From an uncultured Caulobacteraceae bacterium (GTDB lineage Bacteria; Pseudomonadota; Alphaproteobacteria; Caulobacterales; Caulobacteraceae), in NCBI GenBank assembly GCA_937910255.1, contig CALEOQ010000333.1, positions 1 to 12,664 on the forward strand: a stretch of 12,664 nt of DNA, in the 5' to 3' direction. Numbering within the stretch: the first letter of the stretch is position 1; every line of letters starts with the position of its first letter. Both the position numbers and the translations under genes were made by a program. Positions 7,340-12,664 of the stretch are shown here, one piece after another. The notes beneath the pieces are model-generated. The model had not been told where the DNA came from, did not search any database, and was given only the letters and a program-made list of their open reading frames with translations.

Positions 7340-7352
7340 GTATCATATATAC
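7340..7352. promoter_or_regulatory. Operator 2, GTAT-N5-ATAC, adjoining the repressor start
   Basis: GTAT-CATAT-ATAC is the second copy, ending 3 bases before the repressor ATG at 7356. A -35-like TTGTCG lies at 7321-7326. Occupation of this site would shut off the repressor's own gene, a typical autoregulatory layout. Confidence 0.55.
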
Positions 7353-7355
7353 GGC

Positions 7356-8036
7356 ATGAAGAATGGGCGCCTGGAAGCTGCGCATCGCTTGAAGGATGCG
7401 CGCGTGGCTCGCGGTTATGCGAGCGCTGCGGAAGCCGCAGAGGCGTTTGGCTGGAACCGCAACACCTACGCCTCAAATGAAAACGGCAACGCGCCTTACT
7501 CCTTTCGGAGCGCGCGGCGTTATGGCGAGGCCTTCGGCGTCAGCGCCGCCTGGCTATATGAGGGCCTAGGCACGCCAGAATCGGACGTGGCCGAGACGCC
7601 GACAGAGGCGACAGAGCGCCTCGTACCGATCGTCGGTCGCGTTGGCGCCGATCCGGAAGGCGTCGTGCTCTTTGCCACGGGTCAGACCGCCGGAGACCTG
7701 GCGCCGATCCCGCCCGGGGGCACCTCACGCGCGGTCGCTCTGCAGGTCGTAGGGCACTCGATGACCGGGCTCGCGGACAATGGTGGCCTGATCTATTTCG
7801 AGGATCAGCGCACCCCGCCTAGCGAAGACATGCTCGGCCATGTGGTGGTTGTGGAGATCGACACCGAAGAGGTTCTGGTCAAGCGCCTCCTTCGTGGTTC
7901 ACGCAAGGGACGCTACGACTTGGAGAGCGTTGTTGGCCCCGTGCGGCACGACTGCAGGGTTCGGTGGGCGGCCCACATCACTGCGATTGTCCCGCCCTAC
8001 CAGGCCCGACGCATCATCCGCTCTACCGCGGCGTAG
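7356..8036 (+). CDS. HTH/S24 (LexA/CI-like) repressor
   Basis: The protein has 226 residues from the ATG at 7356; an in-frame ATG at 7338 would start within operator 2. Residues 1-70 form an XRE-type helix-turn-helix (LKDARVARGYASAAEAAEAFGWNR..., YGEAFGVSAAWLYEG). The C-terminal part is an S24 peptidase-like domain. The catalytic serine is Ser135 in VVGHSM and the lysine is Lys176 in EVLVKRL, so the Ser/Lys dyad of self-cleaving repressors is intact. A possible Ala-Gly cleavage point is in GQTAGD before the domain; this is less certain. Such proteins are prophage-type or host stress regulators that RecA filaments can inactivate. Its neighbours are the small divergent membrane protein and, beyond it, the LexA-box nuclease operon; no other phage gene is visible, so it is probably a domesticated regulator. 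Confidence 0.92.
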   Translation: MKNGRLEAAHRLKDARVARGYASAAEAAEAFGWNRNTYASNENGNAPYSFRSARRYGEAFGVSAAWLYEGLGTPESDVAETPTEATERLVPIVGRVGADPEGVVLFATGQTAGDLAPIPPGGTSRAVALQVVGHSMTGLADNGGLIYFEDQRTPPSEDMLGHVVVVEIDTEEVLVKRLLRGSRKGRYDLESVVGPVRHDCRVRWAAHITAIVPPYQARRIIRSTAA

Positions 8037-8106
8037 ACGAAGATGAGGCGGAGCAGCCTAACCCCGGCCACTACGTCGGAGGAGGATCACTCGTGCGGCT
8101 CGCGGG

Positions 8107-8820
8107 TCAGGCCCAGTGGCGCAGCGCGGCCTGCGTCAGGACCGCGACAGCGAGAGCCCAGGCGAAGCTGAGCAGGGTGCCGAGGATCACGTACTCGGTA
8201 TGGGCGCGAAGGTGCGTCTGGTTGACGTCGCTGAAGCGCAGGATGGATTTGGCGGTCAGCAGCAGGCCGACGCCCTCGGGCTGGCCGATCAGGACCAGCA
8301 GTAGGATCAGGGCGCGTTCCAGCCAGCCGATGTACTGGCCCGCCTTCGGCAGGCCGCCGGCGCCGCTGTAAGCGGCGTAGCCGGCCATGGCCTTGCCGAT
8401 CAGATGGCCGCCGGCCGGCACGGCCAGAATGAGGCCAGACAGCAGGGCGAGGGCGCCGAAGTAGATCGACTGGTGGGCGGCCGGAAGCTGACCCCAGGCG
8501 CCCTCAGCGATGGTGTGCGGGAACAGCGCTGTGGCGGCCATGATGGCGGCGAGGTGGACGGCCTGATCGATGATGAAGGGCCATACCGTGTCCTTCAGCA
8601 AGAAGGTCTTGATGATATCCATGACCAAATGGCTGACCACGATGATGGCCAGCACTGGCAAGCTGAAACCGCCGAGGGCGGCCATGGTCATCAGGGCCAC
8701 CAGGACGATGTGGAGAGCCATGCCCCACCACCGCCTTTTGCGCGCGATGATCCAGTCCGTCTGCAGAACGAAGTCCGCGACGAGATGGGCGGCGAGCAGA
8801 GCGAGGAGGGTCTCGAGCAT
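8107..8820 (-). CDS. DUF3307 family integral membrane protein
   Basis: The 237 residues include the DUF3307 opening (LLALLAAHLVADFVLQTDW followed by IIARKRRWWGMALHI) and the conserved IIVVSHLVMDIIKTFLL and FIIDQAVHLAAI segments. I count about six hydrophobic helices, with a C-terminal extension beyond the usual 120-130-residue DUF3307 core (WLERALILLLVLIGQPEGVGLLLTAKSILRF onward). The biochemical role of the family is not known. DUF3307 proteins often sit next to SatD-family proteins, as here: satD ends 88 bases upstream. A 28-bp direct repeat fills most of that gap. It is the last gene of its set and converges on the S24 repressor, with no clear terminator in the 70-base gap. Confidence 0.88.
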   Translation of the reverse strand: MLETLLALLAAHLVADFVLQTDWIIARKRRWWGMALHIVLVALMTMAALGGFSLPVLAIIVVSHLVMDIIKTFLLKDTVWPFIIDQAVHLAAIMAATALFPHTIAEGAWGQLPAAHQSIYFGALALLSGLILAVPAGGHLIGKAMAGYAAYSGAGGLPKAGQYIGWLERALILLLVLIGQPEGVGLLLTAKSILRFSDVNQTHLRAHTEYVILGTLLSFAWALAVAVLTQAALRHWA

Positions 8821-8842
8821 CAGGCGGCTGTCCCACAGGGAC

Positions 8843-8904
8843 CTTGTATTCGAAGAAACAAGCTTTTTAGCTTGTATTCATAGAAACAAGCGTTTTGGCT
8901 TGTA
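8843..8904. repeat. 28-bp direct repeat (2.2 copies) with nested inverted repeats upstream of the DUF3307 gene
   Basis: CTTGTA occurs at 8843, 8871 and 8899, exactly 28 bp apart; CTTGTATTC (8843-8851, 8871-8879) and AGAAACAAGC (8854-8863, 8882-8891) repeat with the same period. Between units lie inverted repeats ACAAGC-N6-GCTTGT at 8858-8875 and 8886-8903. This symmetric, phased AT-rich block ends 22 bases before the DUF3307 start and begins just past the satD stop. It looks like a tandem operator or a structured RNA rather than a terminator. The helix-turn-helix of the SatD protein is a candidate binder (inference). Confidence 0.8.
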
Positions 8905-8908
8905 CCGG

Positions 8909-9574
8909 TCATCCCGCCGCCCCGACCCGCTTGGTCCAGTCGAGCCCCTCCACCCAGGCGACCGCCTCGGCCAGCACGCGATAGTCGGAGCTGACCAGGG
9001 CGTCGCTGACCCCCTGCTGAGTCATGCCGAGATTCCGCCCCATCTCGACCTGGGTCATTTCGCGCGGGTCCAGCGCTAGGCTGGCGATCAGCGCTTGCTT
9101 GGGCTTCCAGCGAGCGGCGACCGCGCCGCAGACCGCCAGTAGCGCATCCAGTGCGCCCATCGTCTCAGACGTGTCGCCGGTATCGGCCGCAAGAAGCCGC
9201 CAGGGCTCCATATTATCCAGCTTCCGGCCGGACCGGACGAAGGCGGCCCCAGTCGAAAGCGAGACCTGGCGTTCCACGTGCGCCGGCCCCAGGCCAACGG
9301 CGATCCGCGTGTCGGTCTGCGGCTTCATCGCCCTCAGCCGGGCGCGCAGATAAAGGGCCACGCGCAGGAACATCCGTGGGTCGCCGAGGGCCAGCTGCCA
9401 GGCGTCGCCGCGGAAGAACTCCGGGCCGCCGACAACCAGGCCCTCGCGCCACTCCGACACCGCGCGGGCGGCGTCGTCCATCGTGCGACGCACCTCACCT
9501 ACCAGGTCCGGCGACATCTCGGTCGACTGGATCAGGTCGCCGGTAAGCACCGCATAGATCGCTGTCTTGGCCAT
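8909..9574 (-). CDS. SatD-family protein with C-terminal helix-turn-helix
   Basis: The protein has 221 residues. The N-terminal domain has the SatD signature TGDLIQS (11-17), GPEFFRGDAWQLAL (50-63) and RIAVGLG (90-96). By eye the RGDxWQ and RIxVGxG pieces recall the nucleotide-cyclase-like fold, but I would not claim an activity. Residues about 174-200 (TQVEMGRNLGMTQQGVSDAL) are a helix-turn-helix, so DNA binding is likely. The family name comes from a streptococcal acid-tolerance and secretion locus; the molecular function is unknown. The start at 9574 overlaps the TAA of the upstream lipoprotein gene by one base (TAATG), with GGAAGGA about 11 bases upstream. Downstream are the repeat block and the DUF3307 gene, so the three genes probably form an operon. 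Confidence 0.85.
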   Translation of the reverse strand: MAKTAIYAVLTGDLIQSTEMSPDLVGEVRRTMDDAARAVSEWREGLVVGGPEFFRGDAWQLALGDPRMFLRVALYLRARLRAMKPQTDTRIAVGLGPAHVERQVSLSTGAAFVRSGRKLDNMEPWRLLAADTGDTSETMGALDALLAVCGAVAARWKPKQALIASLALDPREMTQVEMGRNLGMTQQGVSDALVSSDYRVLAEAVAWVEGLDWTKRVGAAG

Positions 9575-9996
9575 TAGAGCCGGGGTCCTTCCGCTTCCCG
9601 CGTGCAGCGGAATGTCTCGCGTGTCTGGCGAGGCCCATCCGGACCCATCCGCCGCGTCATCATGCCGTCAAAGCGGTTGATCTCGGCGCGCCATTCGGCG
9701 GCCGGTCTGTCCGAACCGAAGCGGACCGTATAGGCCTGATCGGCCACGGTTAGCGATCCCGTGGGCGTCCCGGCGCCGTTGACCCATTTGATGTCGCGCG
9801 AGCCGGTGTCGAGTACGAGGATCATGGGCGTCCCGGCCGAGGCGTCAGCCACCGTCGACGTCGACGCGCAGCTCAGCTGAACCCGGGTCGGCGGATCGAG
9901 CGCGTCGAGTCGATCGCAGCCGGTCATGACGACTGCCGCGCTCGCCAGAACGGCTAAGCGCCCACTTCTCGCGGCTCGATTTTTCCAGCGCCCCAT
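9574..9996 (-). CDS. Putative lipoprotein, unknown function
   Basis: The protein has 140 residues, beginning with basic residues (MGRWKNRAARSGR) and a hydrophobic helix that ends in the lipobox MTGC; the lipidated cysteine would be residue 27. The mature part has two further cysteines (LSC near residue 43 and FRC near residue 130), which could form a disulfide, and reads as a small beta-rich domain (MILVLDTGSRDIKWVNG, LTVADQAYTVRFG). I do not recognise a family. The stop overlaps the satD start, so the two are coupled; an outer-face lipoprotein upstream of a cytoplasmic HTH protein and a membrane protein hints at an envelope-related function, by inference only. Confidence 0.72.
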   Translation of the reverse strand: MGRWKNRAARSGRLAVLASAAVVMTGCDRLDALDPPTRVQLSCASTSTVADASAGTPMILVLDTGSRDIKWVNGAGTPTGSLTVADQAYTVRFGSDRPAAEWRAEINRFDGMMTRRMGPDGPRQTRETFRCTREAEGPRL

Positions 9997-10171
9997 TCCG
10001 CGACACTAGCCCTTCGCCGCTACGGCGAAAACCGGCAAGCCAAGCCGCTCAGCGGCGCTGATCGGCCTGGCCCCGCCTTCATTTCGAGGGAAACTAGATT
10101 TGCCCAAAAAAGCGGAATCAGAGTTGTGAGCTGACCTTGCAAGCGTCGGAGGAACACGGGACATTCCAGAG
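9997..10171. other. Divergent promoter region between the lipoprotein and MNT-HEPN genes
   Basis: The 175-bp gap must hold both promoters. A short hairpin TTCGCCG-CTA-CGGCGAA lies at 10013-10029, in the leader of the lipoprotein gene, and a smaller one GCCGC-TCA-GCGGC at 10044-10056. A run of six A (10105-10110) lies in the middle. I found no convincing -35/-10 pair on either strand. Confidence 0.4.
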
Positions 10172-11110
10172 GTGAAGACGAGCCTAGATCATCTCCCCGA
10201 GGCCAAGCGGCGCGAGCTTGCACGCGTCGTGGAAATCTTGTTCGCCGAGTTTGAAGACGCCCTCGTGGGCAAGAACGCCCCGCATCGAAAGCAGGGCCGG
10301 ATCTTGAAGGTGATCCTGTTCGGCTCGTATGCGCGGGGCGACTGGGTGGACGACCCGATCGGCGGCTATACCTCGGACTATGACCTCTTGGTGGTGGTGA
10401 ACCATGAGGAGCTCACCGAAACCCTGGAGTACTGGGCCAAGGCCGAAGACCATCTGGTGCGGGACTACAACCTCACCCGCAGGCTGACCGCGCCCGCCAA
10501 CTTCATCGTCCATTCCCTCTGCGACGTGAACAAGCGCCTCAAGAAGGGCCGCCCCTTCTTCGTCGACATCGTCCGCGACGGCGTCGCGCTTTATGAGGCG
10601 CCGGACCAGCCCTTCGCGCGCTCCGAGCCGCTGTCGCCCGCTGAGGCGTTGAAGGAGGCGGAAGGATATTTTGAGCAGTGGTTCGTGAGCGCAAAGAGTT
10701 TTGGCCGCAACGCAGGGTACGCGATATGGGACCAGGATCCGAAGTTGGCGGCATTCTTGCTCCACCAATCAGCTGAGCGTTTTTATCATTGTGTCCTGCT
10801 GGTTCTGACGCTCTACAGCCCAAAGTCCCACAAGCTGAACTTTCTGCGGTCCCAGGCCGAGCGGCTGGCGCCGGAACTGATTGAGGCCTGGCCCAGGGAC
10901 TCAAAGATGCAGCAGCGCTGCTTCGAGCTCCTGCGGCGGGCCTATGTGGATGCTCGCTATTCCCCGCACTACAAGATCAGCGCCGAGGAGCTGGCCTGGA
11001 TTTCCAAACAAATCAAAGTACTCGAGGGTTTGGTGGAACAGGTCTGCGCCACCAGGCTCGCCGCGCTGCGCGAAGAGGCGGCGCAGAGCGCGCAGGGCGC
11101 CCGCAACTAG
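10172..11110 (+). CDS. Single-chain nucleotidyltransferase (MNT)-HEPN domain protein
   Basis: The 312 residues have two domains. Residues about 15-145 are a pol-beta-type minimal nucleotidyltransferase: FGSYARGDW (GS at 51-52) and SDYDLLVVV (Asp69, Asp71), with a possible third acid Asp132 in FFVDIV. Residues about 155-295 are a HEPN domain: AAFLLHQSAERFYHCVLLVLT, then ARYSPHYKIS with Arg262 and His266 as the RxxxH-type motif. In two-gene HEPN/MNT toxin-antitoxin systems the HEPN part is an RNase toxin and the MNT part silences it by AMP transfer; here both are on one chain, which may make it self-controlled. The GTG at 10172 is the only usual start after an upstream in-frame stop; a GGAGGA site lies rather far, about 19 bases before it. 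It stands alone, divergent from the lipoprotein operon. Confidence 0.92.
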   Translation: MKTSLDHLPEAKRRELARVVEILFAEFEDALVGKNAPHRKQGRILKVILFGSYARGDWVDDPIGGYTSDYDLLVVVNHEELTETLEYWAKAEDHLVRDYNLTRRLTAPANFIVHSLCDVNKRLKKGRPFFVDIVRDGVALYEAPDQPFARSEPLSPAEALKEAEGYFEQWFVSAKSFGRNAGYAIWDQDPKLAAFLLHQSAERFYHCVLLVLTLYSPKSHKLNFLRSQAERLAPELIEAWPRDSKMQQRCFELLRRAYVDARYSPHYKISAEELAWISKQIKVLEGLVEQVCATRLAALREEAAQSAQGARN

Positions 11111-11252
11111 CGGCTGCATTCGGCTTGAGCGACGCGATTGGCCGCCCTACAACCGATGGCGTCGGGCGCCGCGACGCAGGACGTGATCCTTGAGCCGGGG
11201 GATGGGGCCGCAGCGCCCCGTCGGCGGCGGATCGCCACCAGATAGCGGGCCT

Positions 11253-11382
11253 CTTGCACAGAGGTTTCCAACGCTCGACCCCCATTCGCGCACACCTTCT
11301 GCTTGCGCCGTCATCCCCGATGATCAAAGATTCCCCTGCTGGCGCATCAGCGTTGGCAGGGGCGTGGAAACCCCTGTGCAAG
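11253..11382. repeat. 18-bp inverted repeat pair enclosing a 94-bp interior
   Basis: The left arm (11253-11270, CTTGCACAGAGGTTTCCA) and the right arm (11365-11382, reading TGGAAACCCCTGTGCAAG) are reverse complements at 17 of 18 bases. The 130-bp unit could be a small non-coding mobile element (MITE-like) or two opposed copies of a regulatory site; no target-site duplication is seen at its edges, which weakens the first reading. The TGGAAACC ends resemble -35 elements of ECF promoters, but no matching -10 element was found. Confidence 0.65.
11333..11362 (+). other. 13-bp stem with ATCA loop in the leader of the sigma gene
   Basis: CCCCTGC (11333-11339) pairs with GCAGGGG (11356-11362). Three G-U wobbles and three further G-C pairs continue the stem to a four-base loop ATCA (11346-11349), with no bulge. 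The three wobble pairs fit folding on the plus strand as RNA; on the other strand they would be A-C mismatches. No T run follows, so it is not an ordinary terminator. Confidence 0.5.
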
Positions 11383-11479
11383 GATGGGAACGACGCCGAG
11401 GCGCTGTGCTTGCGCCGCGGCGACACCCCCATGCATGGTCGCGGTTTTTGACGTCTCTCCTTAGACGAGGAGGCGCGTC

Positions 11480-12010
11480 ATGGAGCATGATGAGGTCGAT
11501 CAAAGCCGGCCGGGGGAGGGCGGCGCCCTTGAAGCGCTATACCGCCGCTATTCGGGTTGGCTGCGCGGCGCTTTGAGGCATCGCTTTGGAGCCGATGCCG
11601 CCGACGATATCGTCCAGGAAACCTATCTCAAGCTGGCGCAGTCTCGTCAGACCGAAGCCGTCGTTCACCCTAAGGCCTTGCTCTACCGGATCGCGGTGAA
11701 CGCCGGCATCGACCGCCAACGTTACGCTCAGCGGCGATCGAGCGCAGGCCTTGCACTTGCCGCAGACCCGCGGGAGGCGGCTGACCATAGTGATTTGCTG
11801 ATCCTGAAGGAGGTGGTGTTGGGGCTTCCGCCCATCTTCCGTGACGTCTTCGTCCTCAGCCGCTTCGCGGGGCTGACCTACGGCGAGATCGCCGACCGCA
11901 TGGGCATTTCCGTAAAGACCGTGGAGTGGCGCATGTCGCGGGCGATCGTCCTGTGTGCGGCCTGTCTCGATGAGCGCGACCGCCCCCCGGGCGACGGCCT
12001 CGTCCCGTAA
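11480..12010 (+). CDS. FecI-like ECF RNA polymerase sigma factor
   Basis: The protein has 176 residues from an ATG with a good ribosome site (GAGGAGG, 6 bases upstream). Region 2 spans about 17-83 (ALYRRYSGWLRGALRHRFG, ADDIVQETYLKLAQ, ALLYRIAVNAGIDRQRY). Region 4 spans about 107-162 (LPPIFRDVFVLSRFAGLTYG, then EIADRMGISVKTVEWRMSRA). The sequence between them is short, as usual for ECF sigmas, and the ISVKTVEWRMSRA helix-turn-helix is typical of the FecI group. These factors are held by a FecR protein and switch on a TonB receptor gene. Here the downstream neighbour, where fecR is expected, is only a short frame running into a transposase remnant. It may work with the FecR at 5138-6106, or be uncoupled. 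Confidence 0.94.
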   Translation: MEHDEVDQSRPGEGGALEALYRRYSGWLRGALRHRFGADAADDIVQETYLKLAQSRQTEAVVHPKALLYRIAVNAGIDRQRYAQRRSSAGLALAADPREAADHSDLLILKEVVLGLPPIFRDVFVLSRFAGLTYGEIADRMGISVKTVEWRMSRAIVLCAACLDERDRPPGDGLVP

Positions 12011-12016
12011 GAAGAA

Positions 12017-12088
12017 TTGACAGAAGGCCAAGCGAAGGCGTCACCCATTGCCGCGGCCAGGTTCGGACCACTACGTCCTTGTCAGTAA
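12017..12088 (+). pseudogene. Possible 5' remnant of a second fecR gene
   Basis: A TTG at 12017, 7 bases after the sigma stop, opens a frame reading MTEGQAKASPIAAAR and then running into a stop at 12086-12088. The spacing and the PIAAA-type opening resemble the first codons of FecR proteins, which follow FecI sigma genes directly. If so, the gene is cut near 12060 and the rest has been lost or displaced by the transposase remnant. The evidence is short and this could be chance. Confidence 0.3.
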
Positions 12089-12108
12089 CGGTCGCGGCCT
12101 GGTGTCCT

Positions 12109-12408
12109 GTTCCCGCGAGCCAGGGCATCGAACGCCGCCTCACCAAGCCCAACCATCCTCGGGCCAACGCCCAAATCGAGCGGATGAACCGGACCCTCAA
12201 AGAAACCACCGTCACGCGCTACCATTACAACACCCACCGGCAGCTCGAAGATCACCTCGCCGCCTTCCTGAACGCCTACAACTTCGCTCGACGGCTAAAG
12301 ATCCTACCGGGCCTCACGCCCTATGAAGCCTTCTGCAACGTCTGGGCTCACGAGCCTGACCGCTTCAAGCCCGAACCCATCCGCTTGCCCTCGGGACTGA
12401 ACACCTAG
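12109..12408 (+). pseudogene. IS481-type transposase, C-terminal fragment
   Basis: About 100 codons match the end of IS481-family DDE transposases: GIERRLTKPNHPRANAQIER, MNRTLKETTVTRYHYNTH, LEDHLAAFLNAYNFARRLK, LPGLTPYEAFC and LPSGLNT before the stop. The glutamate in QIER (codon 12178-12180) is the last catalytic acid of the DDE triad. The first two Asp residues and the N-terminal helix-turn-helix are missing: homology begins near GIERRL at about 12124, where the full protein has about 200 or more residues before it. The upstream sequence to about 12060 does not read as transposase in this frame. The fragment is therefore inactive and sits where a fecR gene would be expected after the sigma gene. 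Confidence 0.88.
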
Positions 12409-12467
12409 CCCCCGTGATCGCATCGGCGGCGGTCGCGGTACGCGCGCTGGTGGCCATCTAGTAGCCA

Positions 12468-12504
12468 GTGTCCTATGAGTGTCCTATGATTGTCCGGGGG
12501 ACAA
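12468..12504. repeat. Tandem 11-bp repeat and a short palindrome near the right end
   Basis: GTGTCCTATGA occurs twice in direct succession (12468-12478 and 12479-12489), followed at once by the inverted repeat TTGTCC-GGG-GGACAA (12490-12504). The GTCC core recurs in all three. This is the kind of sequence found at insertion sequence ends; the element itself would lie beyond the contig. Confidence 0.6.
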
Positions 12505-12531
12505 ATGGGCAAGCACTACACTGATCTAGAC
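12505..12531 (+). CDS. Possible first nine codons of another transposase (truncated by adapter)
   Basis: The ATG at 12505, one base after the palindrome, reads MGKHYTDLD before adapter begins at 12532. The opening recalls the N-terminus of IS30-family transposases (pattern M-x-x-x-Y-x-x-L-x). Nine residues are too few to be sure. Confidence 0.2.
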
Positions 12532-12664
12532 AGATCGGAAGAGCGTCGGTAGGGAAAGAGTGTAGATCTCGGTGGTCGCCGTACCATTAAAAAAAAAAAG
12601 CCACCACCCCCCCCCCCCCGGCGTCATCTTCACTGTCCGTCACGTCAGTGTCCGCTGCCACGCC
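12532..12664. other. Illumina adapter read-through at right contig end (not genomic)
   Basis: Positions 12532-12588 match the reverse complement of the TruSeq universal (P5-side) adapter, starting AGATCGGAAGAGCGTCG, with one deleted T and one T-to-C change over 58 bases. Eleven A follow (12589-12599), as in reads that run off the end of a fragment, then a run of thirteen C (12607-12619) and unrecognised low-quality sequence. Confidence 0.97.

Larger units (their letters stand above)
11111..11479. other. 369-bp gene-free stretch ahead of the sigma gene
   Basis: Frames cross this region on both strands but none has a ribosome site, a domain or a convincing start. It contains the inverted repeat and hairpin listed separately and a short CGTCT-N6-AGACG inverted repeat at 11452-11467 that touches the ribosome site of the sigma gene. 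The promoter of the sigma gene should lie here. Confidence 0.55.

Noticed and set aside
8843..8904. CRISPR array
   Set aside because: Only two full units, directly contiguous with no unique spacers, and no cas gene nearby.
8570..9079. Plus-strand frame across the DUF3307/satD junction
   Set aside because: It is antisense to two genes with clear family features and crosses the repeat block without a domain of its own.
11107..11295. Minus-strand frame with the motif VQEARYLVAIRR
   Set aside because: It looked like a gene remnant, but it has no ribosome site and runs through the left arm of the inverted repeat; no family could be named.
11856..12215. Minus-strand frame across the sigma gene end and the transposase remnant
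   Set aside because: It is antisense to two recognisable plus-strand proteins and has no domain.

Overview
The window is a GC-rich assembled contig, most likely from an alphaproteobacterium, probably a Caulobacterales-type organism (Caulobacter/Phenylobacterium/Brevundimonas-like). The basis is codon use, weak or absent Shine-Dalgarno sites on several genes, an alphaproteobacterial SOS-type motif (GTTC-N7-GTTC), an STN-type TonB receptor with FecR, and a CI-like S24 repressor of a kind common there. The taxon is inferred, not proven. Both ends are not genome: 1-121 and 12532-12664 are Illumina adapter read-through plus low-quality sequence, so genomic sequence runs from about 122 to 12531.

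Layout. (1) 122-6106, minus strand: a FecR-type anti-sigma/signal transducer, a terminator-like hairpin, a 1002-residue TonB-dependent receptor with an N-terminal STN signalling domain, then, 13 bases on, a secreted prolyl-oligopeptidase-like (S9) hydrolase cut off by the contig end before its catalytic serine. This looks like a surface-signalled uptake-and-cleavage unit for a peptide or similar ligand; the gene order resembles the accessory genes of lasso peptide isopeptidase loci. No sigma gene lies next to this FecR. (2) 6385-7138, plus strand: a LexA-box promoter followed by a small CxxC/CxxC protein and a translationally coupled, exported staphylococcal-nuclease-like enzyme. (3) 7143-8036: a divergent pair, a 50-residue single-pass membrane protein and an S24 Ser/Lys repressor, with two matching GTAT-N5-ATAC operators between and in front of them. 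(4) 8107-9996, minus strand: a lipoprotein, a SatD-family protein and a DUF3307 membrane protein; the first two overlap by one base, and the last is preceded by a 28-bp direct repeat carrying nested inverted repeats. (5) 10172-11110, plus strand: a single-chain nucleotidyltransferase-HEPN protein. (6) 11111-11479: a gene-free stretch with a strong hairpin and an 18-bp inverted repeat. (7) 11480-12010, plus strand: a FecI-like ECF sigma factor whose expected FecR partner seems to be broken after about 15 codons by a 5'-truncated IS481-type transposase remnant. A short tandem repeat and perhaps the first codons of another transposase follow before the adapter.

Taken together, an accessory block of stress or defence-like genes (SOS-type nuclease operon, S24 switch, SatD/DUF3307, MNT-HEPN) lies between two incomplete FecI/FecR-type signalling loci: a FecR-receptor-hydrolase unit without a sigma gene, and a sigma gene without an intact FecR. 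No complete known defence system, CRISPR array, tRNA or rRNA is visible.
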